A stretch of DNA of 64,000 nt, from the NCBI RefSeq assembly GCF_036248255.1, contig NZ_CP109178.1, forward strand, positions 3,038,001 through 3,102,000. The letters run 5' to 3'. Below are positions 55,394-62,203 of the stretch, piece after piece. Origin of the DNA: Streptomyces sp. NBC_01717 (GTDB lineage Bacteria; Actinomycetota; Actinomycetes; Streptomycetales; Streptomycetaceae). The notes beneath the pieces were generated by a model that saw only the letters and a list, made by a program, of their open reading frames with translations, did not search any database and had not been told where the DNA came from. The position numbers were made by a program, and so were the translations under genes. How positions within the stretch are numbered: the first letter of the stretch is position 1; the number at the start of each line of letters is the position of its first letter.

Positions 55394-55405
55394 CGCTTTC
55401 CCTCC

Positions 55406-55425
55406 GGCCGGCGTCTTCGCCGGCC
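55406..55425 (-). promoter_or_regulatory. Leader hairpin directly before the leuC ribosome-binding site
   Basis: GGCCGGCG-AAGA-CGCCGGCC, 8-bp perfect stem, abutting GGAGGG of leuC. It could control access to the ribosome-binding site; no leucine-codon leader peptide was found. Confidence 0.5.
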
Positions 55426-55534
55426 CAACTAGAGATTCGGTGCGCCGCCGTCCGGACCCCCGTGCGGGGCGGTGGCTTCGGGCCGTTGTATGGCCGCCCC
55501 TACAGGTTCGCAACTTCTGCCGAAAATTGAACTT

Positions 55535-55555
55535 GCGTTTCACAGAGTGAGACGC
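55535..55555. promoter_or_regulatory. Inverted-repeat operator between leuC and ndgR (likely NdgR site)
   Basis: GCGTTTCAC-AGA-GTGAGACGC; 8 of 9 arm positions pair. It is 13 bp before the ndgR start and about 140 bp from leuC. Size and palindromy suit an IclR-family dimer. Binding is inferred from position. Confidence 0.65.
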
Positions 55556-55567
55556 GAGTATCGTCGT

Positions 55568-56284
55568 ATGGACAACTCTAGCGGCGTCGGCGTTCTCGAC
55601 AAGGCAGCTCTGGTATTGAGCGCCCTGGAGTCCGGTCCGGCCACCCTCGCCGGGCTGGTCGCGGCGACCGGGCTCGCACGACCCACGGCCCATCGACTGG
55701 CCGTGGCACTGGAACACCACCGGATGGTGGCGAGGGACATGCAGGGCCGTTTCATCCTCGGCCCGCGGCTGGCGGAGCTCGCGGCCGCGGCCGGCGAGGA
55801 CCGCCTGCTGGCGACGGCCGGCCCGGTGCTCACACACCTGCGCGACATCACCGGCGAGAGCGCGCAGCTCTACCGCAGGCAAGGCGACATGCGGATCTGT
55901 GTGGCGGCCGCGGAGCGGCTGTCCGGACTGCGGGACACCGTGCCGGTCGGCTCCACACTCACCATGAAGGCCGGCTCGTCGGCCCAGATCCTGATGGCCT
56001 GGGAGGAGCCGGAGCGCCTGCACCGCGGCCTCCAGGGCGCCCGCTTCACGGCGACAGCGCTTTCCGGCGTCCGGCGGCGCGGCTGGGCCCAGTCGATCGG
56101 CGAGCGGGAGCCGGGCGTCGCCTCGGTCTCGGCGCCGGTGCGCGGCCCGTCGAACCGGGTGGTCGCCGCCGTCTCGGTCTCCGGACCGATCGAGCGGCTG
56201 ACCCGCCACCCGGGCCGGATGCACGCCCAGGCGGTCATCGACTCGGCCGCGCGGCTGAGCGAGGCCCTGCGCCGCAACGGCTGA
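55568..56284 (+). CDS. ndgR: IclR-family regulator NdgR
   Basis: 238 residues. Winged HTH ([20 protein letters not shown]) and an IclR effector domain (about 75-235: [20 protein letters not shown], then [20 protein letters not shown]). NdgR controls leucine and amino-acid genes and antibiotic synthesis in S. coelicolor. The ATG at 55568 has no ribosome-binding site; TATCGT (55559-55564) may be a -10 giving a leaderless mRNA. Confidence 0.94.
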   Translation: MDNSSGVGVLDKAALVLSALESGPATLAGLVAATGLARPTAHRLAVALEHHRMVARDMQGRFILGPRLAELAAAAGEDRLLATAGPVLTHLRDITGESAQLYRRQGDMRICVAAAERLSGLRDTVPVGSTLTMKAGSSAQILMAWEEPERLHRGLQGARFTATALSGVRRRGWAQSIGEREPGVASVSAPVRGPSNRVVAAVSVSGPIERLTRHPGRMHAQAVIDSAARLSEALRRNG

Positions 56285-56311
56285 CGTACTCGGTTCCCCC
56301 CTGATCCGAAA

Positions 56312-56335
56312 GGCCGCCCCAGCGTCGTGGCGGCC
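56312..56335. terminator. Terminator between ndgR and the DUF4188 gene
   Basis: GGCCGCC ... GGCGGCC, 7-bp stem and 10-nt loop between convergent genes. Confidence 0.5.
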
Positions 56336-56339
56336 CCGC

Positions 56340-56846
56340 TCAGCCCTTCCGCTCCGTGACCGAGCGATGCGCGAGACGATCCGCCGCGCGACGGCCCCGC
56401 CCCTCGACGGGCAGCACGCCGGTCACCGCAGCCAGTCCGTACGGCGGCATGTCGGCGTAGATCGACTCGTACGATCCCTCAGGTGCGATGTACGTCTCGT
56501 GCCACAGCCCCACGTGCTGCCTGGACTTCTTCTCCTTGCGGTTCATCATCGCCCAGGCCTTGCGGTGGAACATGTCGGGAGCGCTCGCGTACGCGTACAG
56601 CTTCTCCTTCGACTCCCAGTACTGGACGACGTAGTACGTCCTCGGCGACCCGGTGAGCAGCGTGTAGCCGAGCAGTCCGCGACTCCTGTCCCGGCTCAAC
56701 TCCCGCAGCATGCGCGGCATTGCGGCGAGAACCGGCAGCCAGTGGTGCACGCCCCAGAAGTGGTTGATGCGCATCCCGATGAGCAGGACGACCACCTCCC
56801 CCTCAGCGGCCGCGGTCGTCCGCCCCGGTATCGGCTTGGCAAACAT
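56340..56846 (-). CDS. DUF4188 (monooxygenase-like) protein
   Basis: 168 residues. [40 protein letters not shown] and [20 protein letters not shown] are typical of the DUF4188 family, a dimeric alpha/beta-barrel fold related to phenylacetaldoxime-dehydratase/heme monooxygenase proteins, function unknown. ATG 56846 with AGGGGGC. Divergent from a MerR gene with a shared palindrome, so it is probably the regulated gene. Confidence 0.8.
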   Translation of the reverse strand: MFAKPIPGRTTAAAEGEVVVLLIGMRINHFWGVHHWLPVLAAMPRMLRELSRDRSRGLLGYTLLTGSPRTYYVVQYWESKEKLYAYASAPDMFHRKAWAMMNRKEKKSRQHVGLWHETYIAPEGSYESIYADMPPYGLAAVTGVLPVEGRGRRAADRLAHRSVTERKG

Positions 56847-56884
56847 GCAGTGCCCCCTGTCTCGTGGCGACCATTGGAGAGCGT

Positions 56885-56907
56885 CACTATCCAATGATTG
56901 GATAGTG
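56885..56907. promoter_or_regulatory. Perfect palindromic operator of the MerR/DUF4188 pair
   Basis: CACTATCCAA-TGA-TTGGATAGTG, a 10+3+10 perfect dyad, midway between the two divergent starts (40 bp from each). MerR-family proteins bind such dyads. Confidence 0.8.
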
Positions 56908-56945
56908 GCACTGCCCAAGGGGTGGCGCAAGGGAAGGCACCGGAC

Positions 56946-57587
56946 ATGCGACTGTCGGAACTGAGCAAGCAGAGCGGCGTCACGACCGCGACGATCAAGT
57001 ACTACCTGCGTGAGGGGCTGCTGCCGCCCGGTGAACGCGTCAGTGCGACCCAGGCCGAGTACGACGAGAGCCATCTGCGCCGACTCCGTCTGGTGCGGGC
57101 GCTGATCCAGGTCGGCCGCCTTCCGGTGGCAACGGCACGCGAAGTACTGGGACATGTCGACGACGAGGCACTCGGCCGGACGATCCGCCTCGGCGCGGCG
57201 CTGTGGTCCCTGCCGCACGGCCCCGAGCCGGACGAGGAGGCCCCGGAGACGGCCGAGGCGCGCCACGAGGCCGACCGGCTTCTCGACCGGCTCGGCTGGG
57301 CGTTCGTGAAGGATCTCGGCTCACTGGACCCGGTCCATCGCGCACTGGTTGCGTCGATGGCCACCCTCATCCGGCTCGGCTACCCGTGTGACATCGAGTA
57401 CTTGGCGGAGCAGGCCCGCCTCATGGAGCAAGTGGCCGTCCACGACCTGGACATGATGGAGTCCTATCCGGCGGGCGCTGAGCAGGTGGAGATGGCGGTC
57501 GCCTCGGTGGTGCTCTACGAACCGCTGCTGCTGGCGCTGCGCAGGCTGGCCCAGGAGGAGGAGTCGGCCCGGCGGTACGGTCTCTGA
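56946..57587 (+). CDS. MerR-family transcriptional regulator
   Basis: 213 residues. N-terminal MerR HTH (LSELSKQSGVTTATIKYYLR, then EGLLPPGERVSATQAEYDES) and dimer coil; the C-terminal 110 residues are helical and contain no Cys metal site, so a small-molecule or unknown signal is likely. Ribosome-binding site GGAAGG. The natural target is the divergent DUF4188 gene via the palindrome at 56885-56907. Confidence 0.9.
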   Translation: MRLSELSKQSGVTTATIKYYLREGLLPPGERVSATQAEYDESHLRRLRLVRALIQVGRLPVATAREVLGHVDDEALGRTIRLGAALWSLPHGPEPDEEAPETAEARHEADRLLDRLGWAFVKDLGSLDPVHRALVASMATLIRLGYPCDIEYLAEQARLMEQVAVHDLDMMESYPAGAEQVEMAVASVVLYEPLLLALRRLAQEEESARRYGL

Positions 57588-57626
57588 ACACAGCGGGTCC
57601 CCGCGCACAACGGGCCCCGGACATAC

Positions 57627-57664
57627 GACCAAGGGCCCTTCACCGAAGTGAAGGGCCCTTGGTC
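57627..57664. terminator. Bidirectional terminator between the MerR gene and the tRNA array
   Basis: GACCAAGGGCCCTTCAC-CGAA-GTGAAGGGCCCTTGGTC, 17-bp perfect stem with tetraloop. Confidence 0.92.
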
Positions 57665-57677
57665 TTCTGCTCTGTTG

Positions 57678-57750
57678 TACCCCCGACCGGATTCGAACCG
57701 GCGCTACTGCCGTGAGAGGGCAGCGTGCTAGGCCGCTACACAACGGGGGC
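57678..57750 (-). tRNA. tRNA-Glu (CTC), copy 3
   Basis: 73 nt. Acceptor GCCCCCG/CGGGGGT, anticodon CTC in CTGCCCTCTCACGGCAG, T-loop GGTTCGAATCC. CCA not encoded. Identical to the other two Glu copies; last gene of the array. Confidence 0.96.
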
Positions 57751-57774
57751 GTGTTTTACAGATGAAGCTCTGCG

Positions 57775-57846
57775 CTGGGCTACCAGGACTCGAACCTAGA
57801 ATGACGGTACCAGAAACCGTAGTGTTGCCAATTACACCATAGCCCA
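57775..57846 (-). tRNA. tRNA-Gln (CTG), copy 2
   Basis: 72 nt. Acceptor TGGGCTA/TAGCCCA, anticodon CTG in ACGGTTTCTGGTACCGT, discriminator G, CCA not encoded. Confidence 0.96.
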
Positions 57847-57858
57847 TGGTGTTACAAG

Positions 57859-57931
57859 TACCCCCGACCGGATTCGAACCGGCGCTACTGCCGTGAGAGG
57901 GCAGCGTGCTAGGCCGCTACACAACGGGGGC
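57859..57931 (-). tRNA. tRNA-Glu (CTC), copy 2
   Basis: 73 nt, identical to the other Glu copies. It lies between the two Gln-Glu units. Confidence 0.96.
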
Positions 57932-57991
57932 CCTAGCGATCCTGCATCGAAATCGTGGGTGCGACCCAGGTGATCTCGCGGGAAGGATCTG

Positions 57992-58064
57992 TACCCCCGA
58001 CCGGATTCGAACCGGCGCTACTGCCGTGAGAGGGCAGCGTGCTAGGCCGCTACACAACGGGGGC
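57992..58064 (-). tRNA. tRNA-Glu (CTC), copy 1
   Basis: 73 nt, identical to copies 2 and 3. It follows tRNA-Gln copy 1 by 24 bp. Confidence 0.96.
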
Positions 58065-58088
58065 GTGTTTTACAGATGAAGCTCTGCG

Positions 58089-58160
58089 CTGGGCTACCAG
58101 GACTCGAACCTAGAATGACGGTACCAGAAACCGTAGTGTTGCCAATTACACCATAGCCCA
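58089..58160 (-). tRNA. tRNA-Gln (CTG), copy 1
   Basis: 72 nt, identical to Gln copy 2. First tRNA of the array. Confidence 0.96.
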
Positions 58161-58247
58161 CCAAAACTCAACCCCCAGAGGGGATTTTGTTCGGTTTGCG
58201 CTTCCCGGCCGGATCTTTCGGCCCGCTCGGGCGGCGCAGGAAGAACA

Positions 58248-58967
58248 TTACCTGAAGGTGTCCGGCGCTCCAAAACGGGTATTGCCCGCCAACAGTCCGG
58301 GGAGCTGATCAAGTCCGGTGATCCGGACCAGCTCGGGCCGCCCGCCACGCCCGTCCCTGTCCAGCCAGACCCCCTTCAGTCCGGCCGCCACCGCCCCACC
58401 GGCGTCGATGTCCGGGTGGTCGCCGACGTACACGACGTCCTGCGGCGCCAGCCCGAGCGTGTCGCAGGCGGCGTGGAACGCCCCGGCCTCGGGCTTGGAG
58501 ATGCCGAGCTCCACCGCGCACACCACGGCCTCGAAGCGGTCCCGCACGCCGAGAGTGCGCAGCTTGCGGTCCTGGTTGTGGATGCTGGAGTTCGACAGGA
58601 CGCCATGCCGGTAGCGGTCGGCCAGCAGGTCCAGAGCCGGCACCGCGTCCGGGAAGAGCGCCCAGGCGGCCTCGTAGTGGACGACGTGCCGGCCGAACCA
58701 GGCGTCGGCCTCCGCGTCCGTCAGCGAGCGCCCGAGGAACGCACGGACCCGGTCCCGGCGCTGTCCCTGGAAGTCGGTCTCCCCGGCGGCGAAACGCACC
58801 CACTGCACGTCGGTGATGGCCCGCCATGCGTCGAGTGCCTGCTCGACGGACGCGTATCCGGCAGGCAGGCCCTCGCTCGCCAGGTGTTTGCGCATACCGA
58901 CACGGTCGGCGCCCGTGTAGTCGAAGATCGTGTCGTCGATGTCCCAGATCACGGCTCGGATCGGCAT
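58248..58967 (-). CDS. HAD-superfamily hydrolase
   Basis: 239 residues. Motif I VIWDIDDTIFDYTG (DxDxT), motif II VLSNSSIHN, motif III Lys in GISKPEAGAFH and motif IV GDHPDIDAGG are all present; the helical cap between residues 20 and 105 is of the C1 type. Likely a small phosphatase of unknown substrate. ATG at 58967. It lies between the tRNA array and gltX and may be transcribed toward the array. Confidence 0.9.
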   Translation of the reverse strand: MPIRAVIWDIDDTIFDYTGADRVGMRKHLASEGLPAGYASVEQALDAWRAITDVQWVRFAAGETDFQGQRRDRVRAFLGRSLTDAEADAWFGRHVVHYEAAWALFPDAVPALDLLADRYRHGVLSNSSIHNQDRKLRTLGVRDRFEAVVCAVELGISKPEAGAFHAACDTLGLAPQDVVYVGDHPDIDAGGAVAAGLKGVWLDRDGRGGRPELVRITGLDQLPGLLAGNTRFGAPDTFR

Positions 58968-59003
58968 GAGGCCACGCTACCGCTCAACCGGGGCTCGGCC
59001 ACG

Positions 59004-59048
59004 CGGAAGGGGGCGACCACCGGATGAACCGGTGACCGCCCCCTTCCG
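59004..59048 (-). terminator. Terminator of gltX
   Basis: 20-bp stem with two adjacent mismatches (59004-59023 with 59029-59048; CGGAAGGGGGCG core) and a 5-nt loop, 15 bp after the gltX stop. Confidence 0.82.
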
Positions 59049-59063
59049 GCGTACAGGAGACGC

Positions 59064-60575
59064 TTACGCGGCCAGCTTGGCCAGTGCCGCGTCGATCCGG
59101 GCGACCGTCTTCTCGCGCCCCAGGATCTCGAGGGACTCGAAGAGCGGCAGACCGATCGTGCGGCCGGTGACGGCGACGCGGACCGGGGCCTGGGCCTTGC
59201 CGAGCTTCAGGCCGTGCTCCTCACCGGCGGCGAGGATCGCGTTCTTGAGCGCCTCGGCGTTCCACTCGGACTCGATCAGCTTGGCCCGGGCGGTGACGAG
59301 CAGGGCGTCGGAGCCCTCCTTCATCGCCTTGGCCCAGGACGCCTCGTCCTCGACCGGCTCGTCGAGGAAGAGGAAGTCGACGTTGGCCGTGATGTCCGAG
59401 AGGACGGTGACACGGGTCTGGGCGTAGGGGGCGATGGCCTCGAACCGGGCGGCGTCGAAGGCCTCCGGGGCCCACGGCGCGAACGGGGCCTTCAGCCAGG
59501 GACCGCACGACTCGGTGAAGGTCTTCACGTCGAGCATGCGGATGTGCTCGGCGTTGATGTGCTCGCACTTCTTCAGGTCGAAGCGTGCCGGGTTGGCGTT
59601 GACGTCCTTGATGTCGAACGCCGCCACCATCTCCTCGACGGAGAAGATGTCGCGGTCCTCGGCGATCGACCAGCCCAGCAGGGAAAGGTAGTTGAGCAGT
59701 CCCTGAGGGAGGAAGCCGCGCTCGCGGTAAAGGTTGAGCGAGGCCTGCGGGTCACGCTTGGAGAGCTTCTTGTTGCCCTCGCCCATGACGTACGGCAGGT
59801 GCCCGAAGACAGGGGTCTCCTTGGCGATGCCCAGCTCGATCAGCGCCTTGTAGAGGGCGATCTGGCGCGGGGTGGAGGAGAGCAGGTCCTCGCCGCGCAG
59901 GACGTGGGTGATCTCCATCAGCGCGTCGTCGACCGGGTTGACCAGCGTGTAGAGCGGGGCGCCGTTGGCCCGGACGATGCCGTAGTCCGGCACGTTCTCC
60001 GGCTGGAAGGTCAACTCGCCGCGGACCAGGTCCGTGAAGGTGAGCGCCTCGTCGGGCATCCGGAAGCGGACGATGGACGTCCGGCCCTCGGCCTCGTACG
60101 CGGCGGTCTGCTCGGCGGTCAGGTCGCGGCAGTGGCCGTCGTAGCCGGACGGCTTGCCGGCGGCGCGGGCGGCCTCGCGGCGGGTGTCGAGCTCCTCGGT
60201 GGTGCAGTAGCAGTGGTACGCGTACCCGCCGGCGAGAAGCTTCTCGGCGACGTCCTTGTAGATGTCCATGCGCTGCGACTGCCGGTACGGGGCGTGCGGG
60301 CCGCCGACCTCGGGGCCCTCGTCCCAGTCGAATCCGAGCCAGCGCATCGAGTCGAGCAGCTGGTCGTACGACTCCTCGGAGTCGCGGGCCGCGTCGGTGT
60401 CCTCGATCCGGAAGACCAGGGTGCCGCCATGGTGCCGGGCGAAGGCCCAGTTGAAGAGGGCGGTGCGGACCAGGCCCACGTGGGGGTTGCCGGTCGGGGA
60501 GGGACAGAACCGTACGCGGGGGGGTACCCCCTGCTCGAGCGAGGTCGAGAGCTTGGGGGAGTTCGTGTTAGCCAC
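59064..60575 (-). CDS. gltX: Glutamyl-tRNA synthetase with repeat-derived N-terminal extension
   Basis: 503 residues. Class I motif HVGLV in [16 protein letters not shown] and [11 protein letters not shown] (KMSKS) are intact, with the anticodon-binding C-terminus to LAKLAA. The first about 17 residues ([20 protein letters not shown]) include a stretch encoded by a palindromic repeat (60526-60560); the conserved protein begins at [11 protein letters not shown] at 60575 overlaps the FAHD stop by 8 bp (GTGGCTAA). Confidence 0.96.
   Translation of the reverse strand: MANTNSPKLSTSLEQGVPPRVRFCPSPTGNPHVGLVRTALFNWAFARHHGGTLVFRIEDTDAARDSEESYDQLLDSMRWLGFDWDEGPEVGGPHAPYRQSQRMDIYKDVAEKLLAGGYAYHCYCTTEELDTRREAARAAGKPSGYDGHCRDLTAEQTAAYEAEGRTSIVRFRMPDEALTFTDLVRGELTFQPENVPDYGIVRANGAPLYTLVNPVDDALMEITHVLRGEDLLSSTPRQIALYKALIELGIAKETPVFGHLPYVMGEGNKKLSKRDPQASLNLYRERGFLPQGLLNYLSLLGWSIAEDRDIFSVEEMVAAFDIKDVNANPARFDLKKCEHINAEHIRMLDVKTFTESCGPWLKAPFAPWAPEAFDAARFEAIAPYAQTRVTVLSDITANVDFLFLDEPVEDEASWAKAMKEGSDALLVTARAKLIESEWNAEALKNAILAAGEEHGLKLGKAQAPVRVAVTGRTIGLPLFESLEILGREKTVARIDAALAKLAA
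60526..60560. repeat. Dispersed-type palindromic repeat inside the gltX 5' end
   Basis: CCCCC-T-GCTC ... GAGC-TT-GGGGG imperfect palindrome (CCCCC 60527-60531, GGGGG 60555-60559), a form I know as a common Streptomyces intergenic repeat, here in frame within a coding gene. Confidence 0.65.
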
Positions 60576-61353
60576 GCTTGATCACCTTGTTGGTGAGAGT
60601 GCCGATGCCTTCGATGGAGACGGCGACCTCGTCGCCGACATGCAGGGGTCCGACCCCTGCCGGAGTGCCGGTGAGGATCACATCGCCCGGGAGCAGCGTC
60701 ATCGCCTCCGTGATGTGGACGACCAGGTCCTCGATGGAGCGGATCATTTCGCTCGTACGGCCCAGTTGACGTTGCTCACCGTTGACCGTGGCCTGAATGG
60801 CGAGGTCGCTGGGGTCGAGGTCGGTCTCCACCCAGGGGCCCAGCGGGCAGGACGTGTCGAAGCCCTTGGCCCGGGCCCACTGCTTCTCGCGCTTCTGGGC
60901 ATCGCGGGCGGTGACGTCGTTGGCGCAGGTGTAGCCGAAGATGACGTCCTTGACGCGCTCACGCGGCACTTCACGGCACATCCGGCCGATGACCACGGCC
61001 AGCTCGGCCTCGTAGTGCACTTCGTTGGAGAAGGAGGGGTACTCGATGGCGTCCCCGGAGCCGATCACCGACGTGGTGGGCTTGAAGAAGGCGACCGGTA
61101 CGTCCGGGACCTCGTTGCCGAGTTCTGCGGCGTGCTCCGCGTAGTTGCGGCCGATGGCCACGACCTTGTTGGGGAGCACGGGCGGCAGCAGCCGGACCTT
61201 GCTCAGCGGGACCTTGGTGCCGGAGAGCTCGAAGTCGGCGTACGGGATGCCCTTGATGATGTCGAGGACGAGGTCACCGGAGTCGACGGTGCCGTCGCCC
61301 TCGACCGCGCCGAAGGCGACATTGCCGTCGATGGAGAACCTGGCGATGCGCAC
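60568..61353 (-). CDS. Fumarylacetoacetate hydrolase (FAHD)-family protein
   Basis: 261 residues. The FAH-fold core is clear: [32 protein letters not shown] (metal ligands Glu), [20 protein letters not shown] and [20 protein letters not shown]. Family members hydrolyse or decarboxylate diketo acids such as oxaloacetate or acylpyruvates. GTG start at 61353. It is upstream of gltX and overlaps it by 8 bp. Confidence 0.92.
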   Translation of the reverse strand: MRIARFSIDGNVAFGAVEGDGTVDSGDLVLDIIKGIPYADFELSGTKVPLSKVRLLPPVLPNKVVAIGRNYAEHAAELGNEVPDVPVAFFKPTTSVIGSGDAIEYPSFSNEVHYEAELAVVIGRMCREVPRERVKDVIFGYTCANDVTARDAQKREKQWARAKGFDTSCPLGPWVETDLDPSDLAIQATVNGEQRQLGRTSEMIRSIEDLVVHITEAMTLLPGDVILTGTPAGVGPLHVGDEVAVSIEGIGTLTNKVIKRG

Positions 61354-61435
61354 GGGATGCTGTCGCCCCTCACTTGCTGGCTGGCTGAAGACTGACGCCC
61401 CAGGCTAACGCGGGTGAGGGGGACAATCGCGCGCA

Positions 61436-61624
61436 TTACTCGGCGGTGGCGGCCATGGCCGGGGCTTCCATCAGGATGGTGCGACGCGGGTTGGCCGTCT
61501 GCGTCGGCAGGTCGACGGCGTGCTCCGGCTGTTCCGGCGTCTGCAGCACTTCGGCGTCCTTGAGGTGCGCCAGCGTGGTGCGCCGGGGGTTGGCAATGTT
61601 GCGGAACATCATCGTCGTCTTCAT
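61436..61624 (-). CDS. 62-residue peptide with a repeated ANPRRT motif
   Basis: A small, basic, Cys-free protein. ANPRRTTL (about 11-18) and ANPRRTIL (about 44-51) form an internal repeat separated by an acidic Pro/Glu/Gln stretch. Third-codon G+C supports coding. No strong ribosome-binding site (GACGGCAG). I do not recognise a family. It sits between FAHD and the cvn1-type kinase gene. Confidence 0.65.
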   Translation of the reverse strand: MKTTMMFRNIANPRRTTLAHLKDAEVLQTPEQPEHAVDLPTQTANPRRTILMEAPAMAATAE

Positions 61625-62203
61625 CTGCCGTCAAGACCCTGTCGGTACGGGCGCCGCCGGGAGGGGCGCCGGTTGTCGGATTTGCCATCCCTGTAAAGCG
61701 TCAGGCTAAACATCCAATTCCCTCCGGATCCCCGGAAGGGACGACGATCATCATGTGAGTTTGCTCACGAAGCAGTCGACAATTACCTCATTCCGGACGC
61801 CCGATCTTGATCGAAGAAACGGACATTGCATCACTGAATGAACCATTCCGCTGCTGATCATGTCGACTGGGACACCCCCGACCTCCACCACATGCGCGCG
61901 TGATGAACCGGTTTGCCCCTAAACACTCTCTACGACTTGTTACCCAGCCATCACAACGTGTCACTCCGGTCACAGCGTGACGCGGGGCCCTTGTTGGAGA
62001 TCCGGCACTGTGCTGGAATTCCACGCACCGCCGCGGGTTTCAGGCCGGCGCGCAGGGGCGCAACGCAGCGCCGAGTGGCGGCGGGAAGGGGAAGAGCGCC
62101 GGTCACTCACGACCACCATGGGGCGGGAAAAGACGCCCCACGACGCCGACACCGTCCCGCCCGTCTACGCGGGGGGACGCCTGGTCCAGAGGTTGCGACG
62201 CTA
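61625..62203. other. Long intergenic region upstream of the cvn1-type sensor kinase gene
   Basis: 579 bp. The first 300 bp are A+T-richer than the surroundings, and GTGAG-TTTG-CTCAC (61755-61768) is an operator-like dyad. A possible promoter toward the kinase is TTGTTG (61991-61996), 17 bp, TGGAAT (62014-62019). A plus-strand frame at 61977-62204 has no support beyond being open. Confidence 0.4.

Larger units (their letters stand above)
57677..58160. repeat. 170-bp direct duplication within the Gln/Glu tRNA array
   Basis: 57677-57846 and 57991-58160 are the same over 170 bp by eye, including the 24-bp Glu-Gln spacer; a third Glu gene lies between them. Array order of transcription is Gln-Glu-Glu-Gln-Glu. 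Confidence 0.85.

Noticed and set aside
57677..58160. CRISPR-like repeat array
   Set aside because: The repeats are tRNA-Gln and tRNA-Glu genes with full cloverleaf features.
61203..61688. 161-residue minus-strand frame overlapping the ANPRRT peptide and FAHD
   Set aside because: Low-complexity shadow; the 62-residue frame has better codon pattern and internal repeats.
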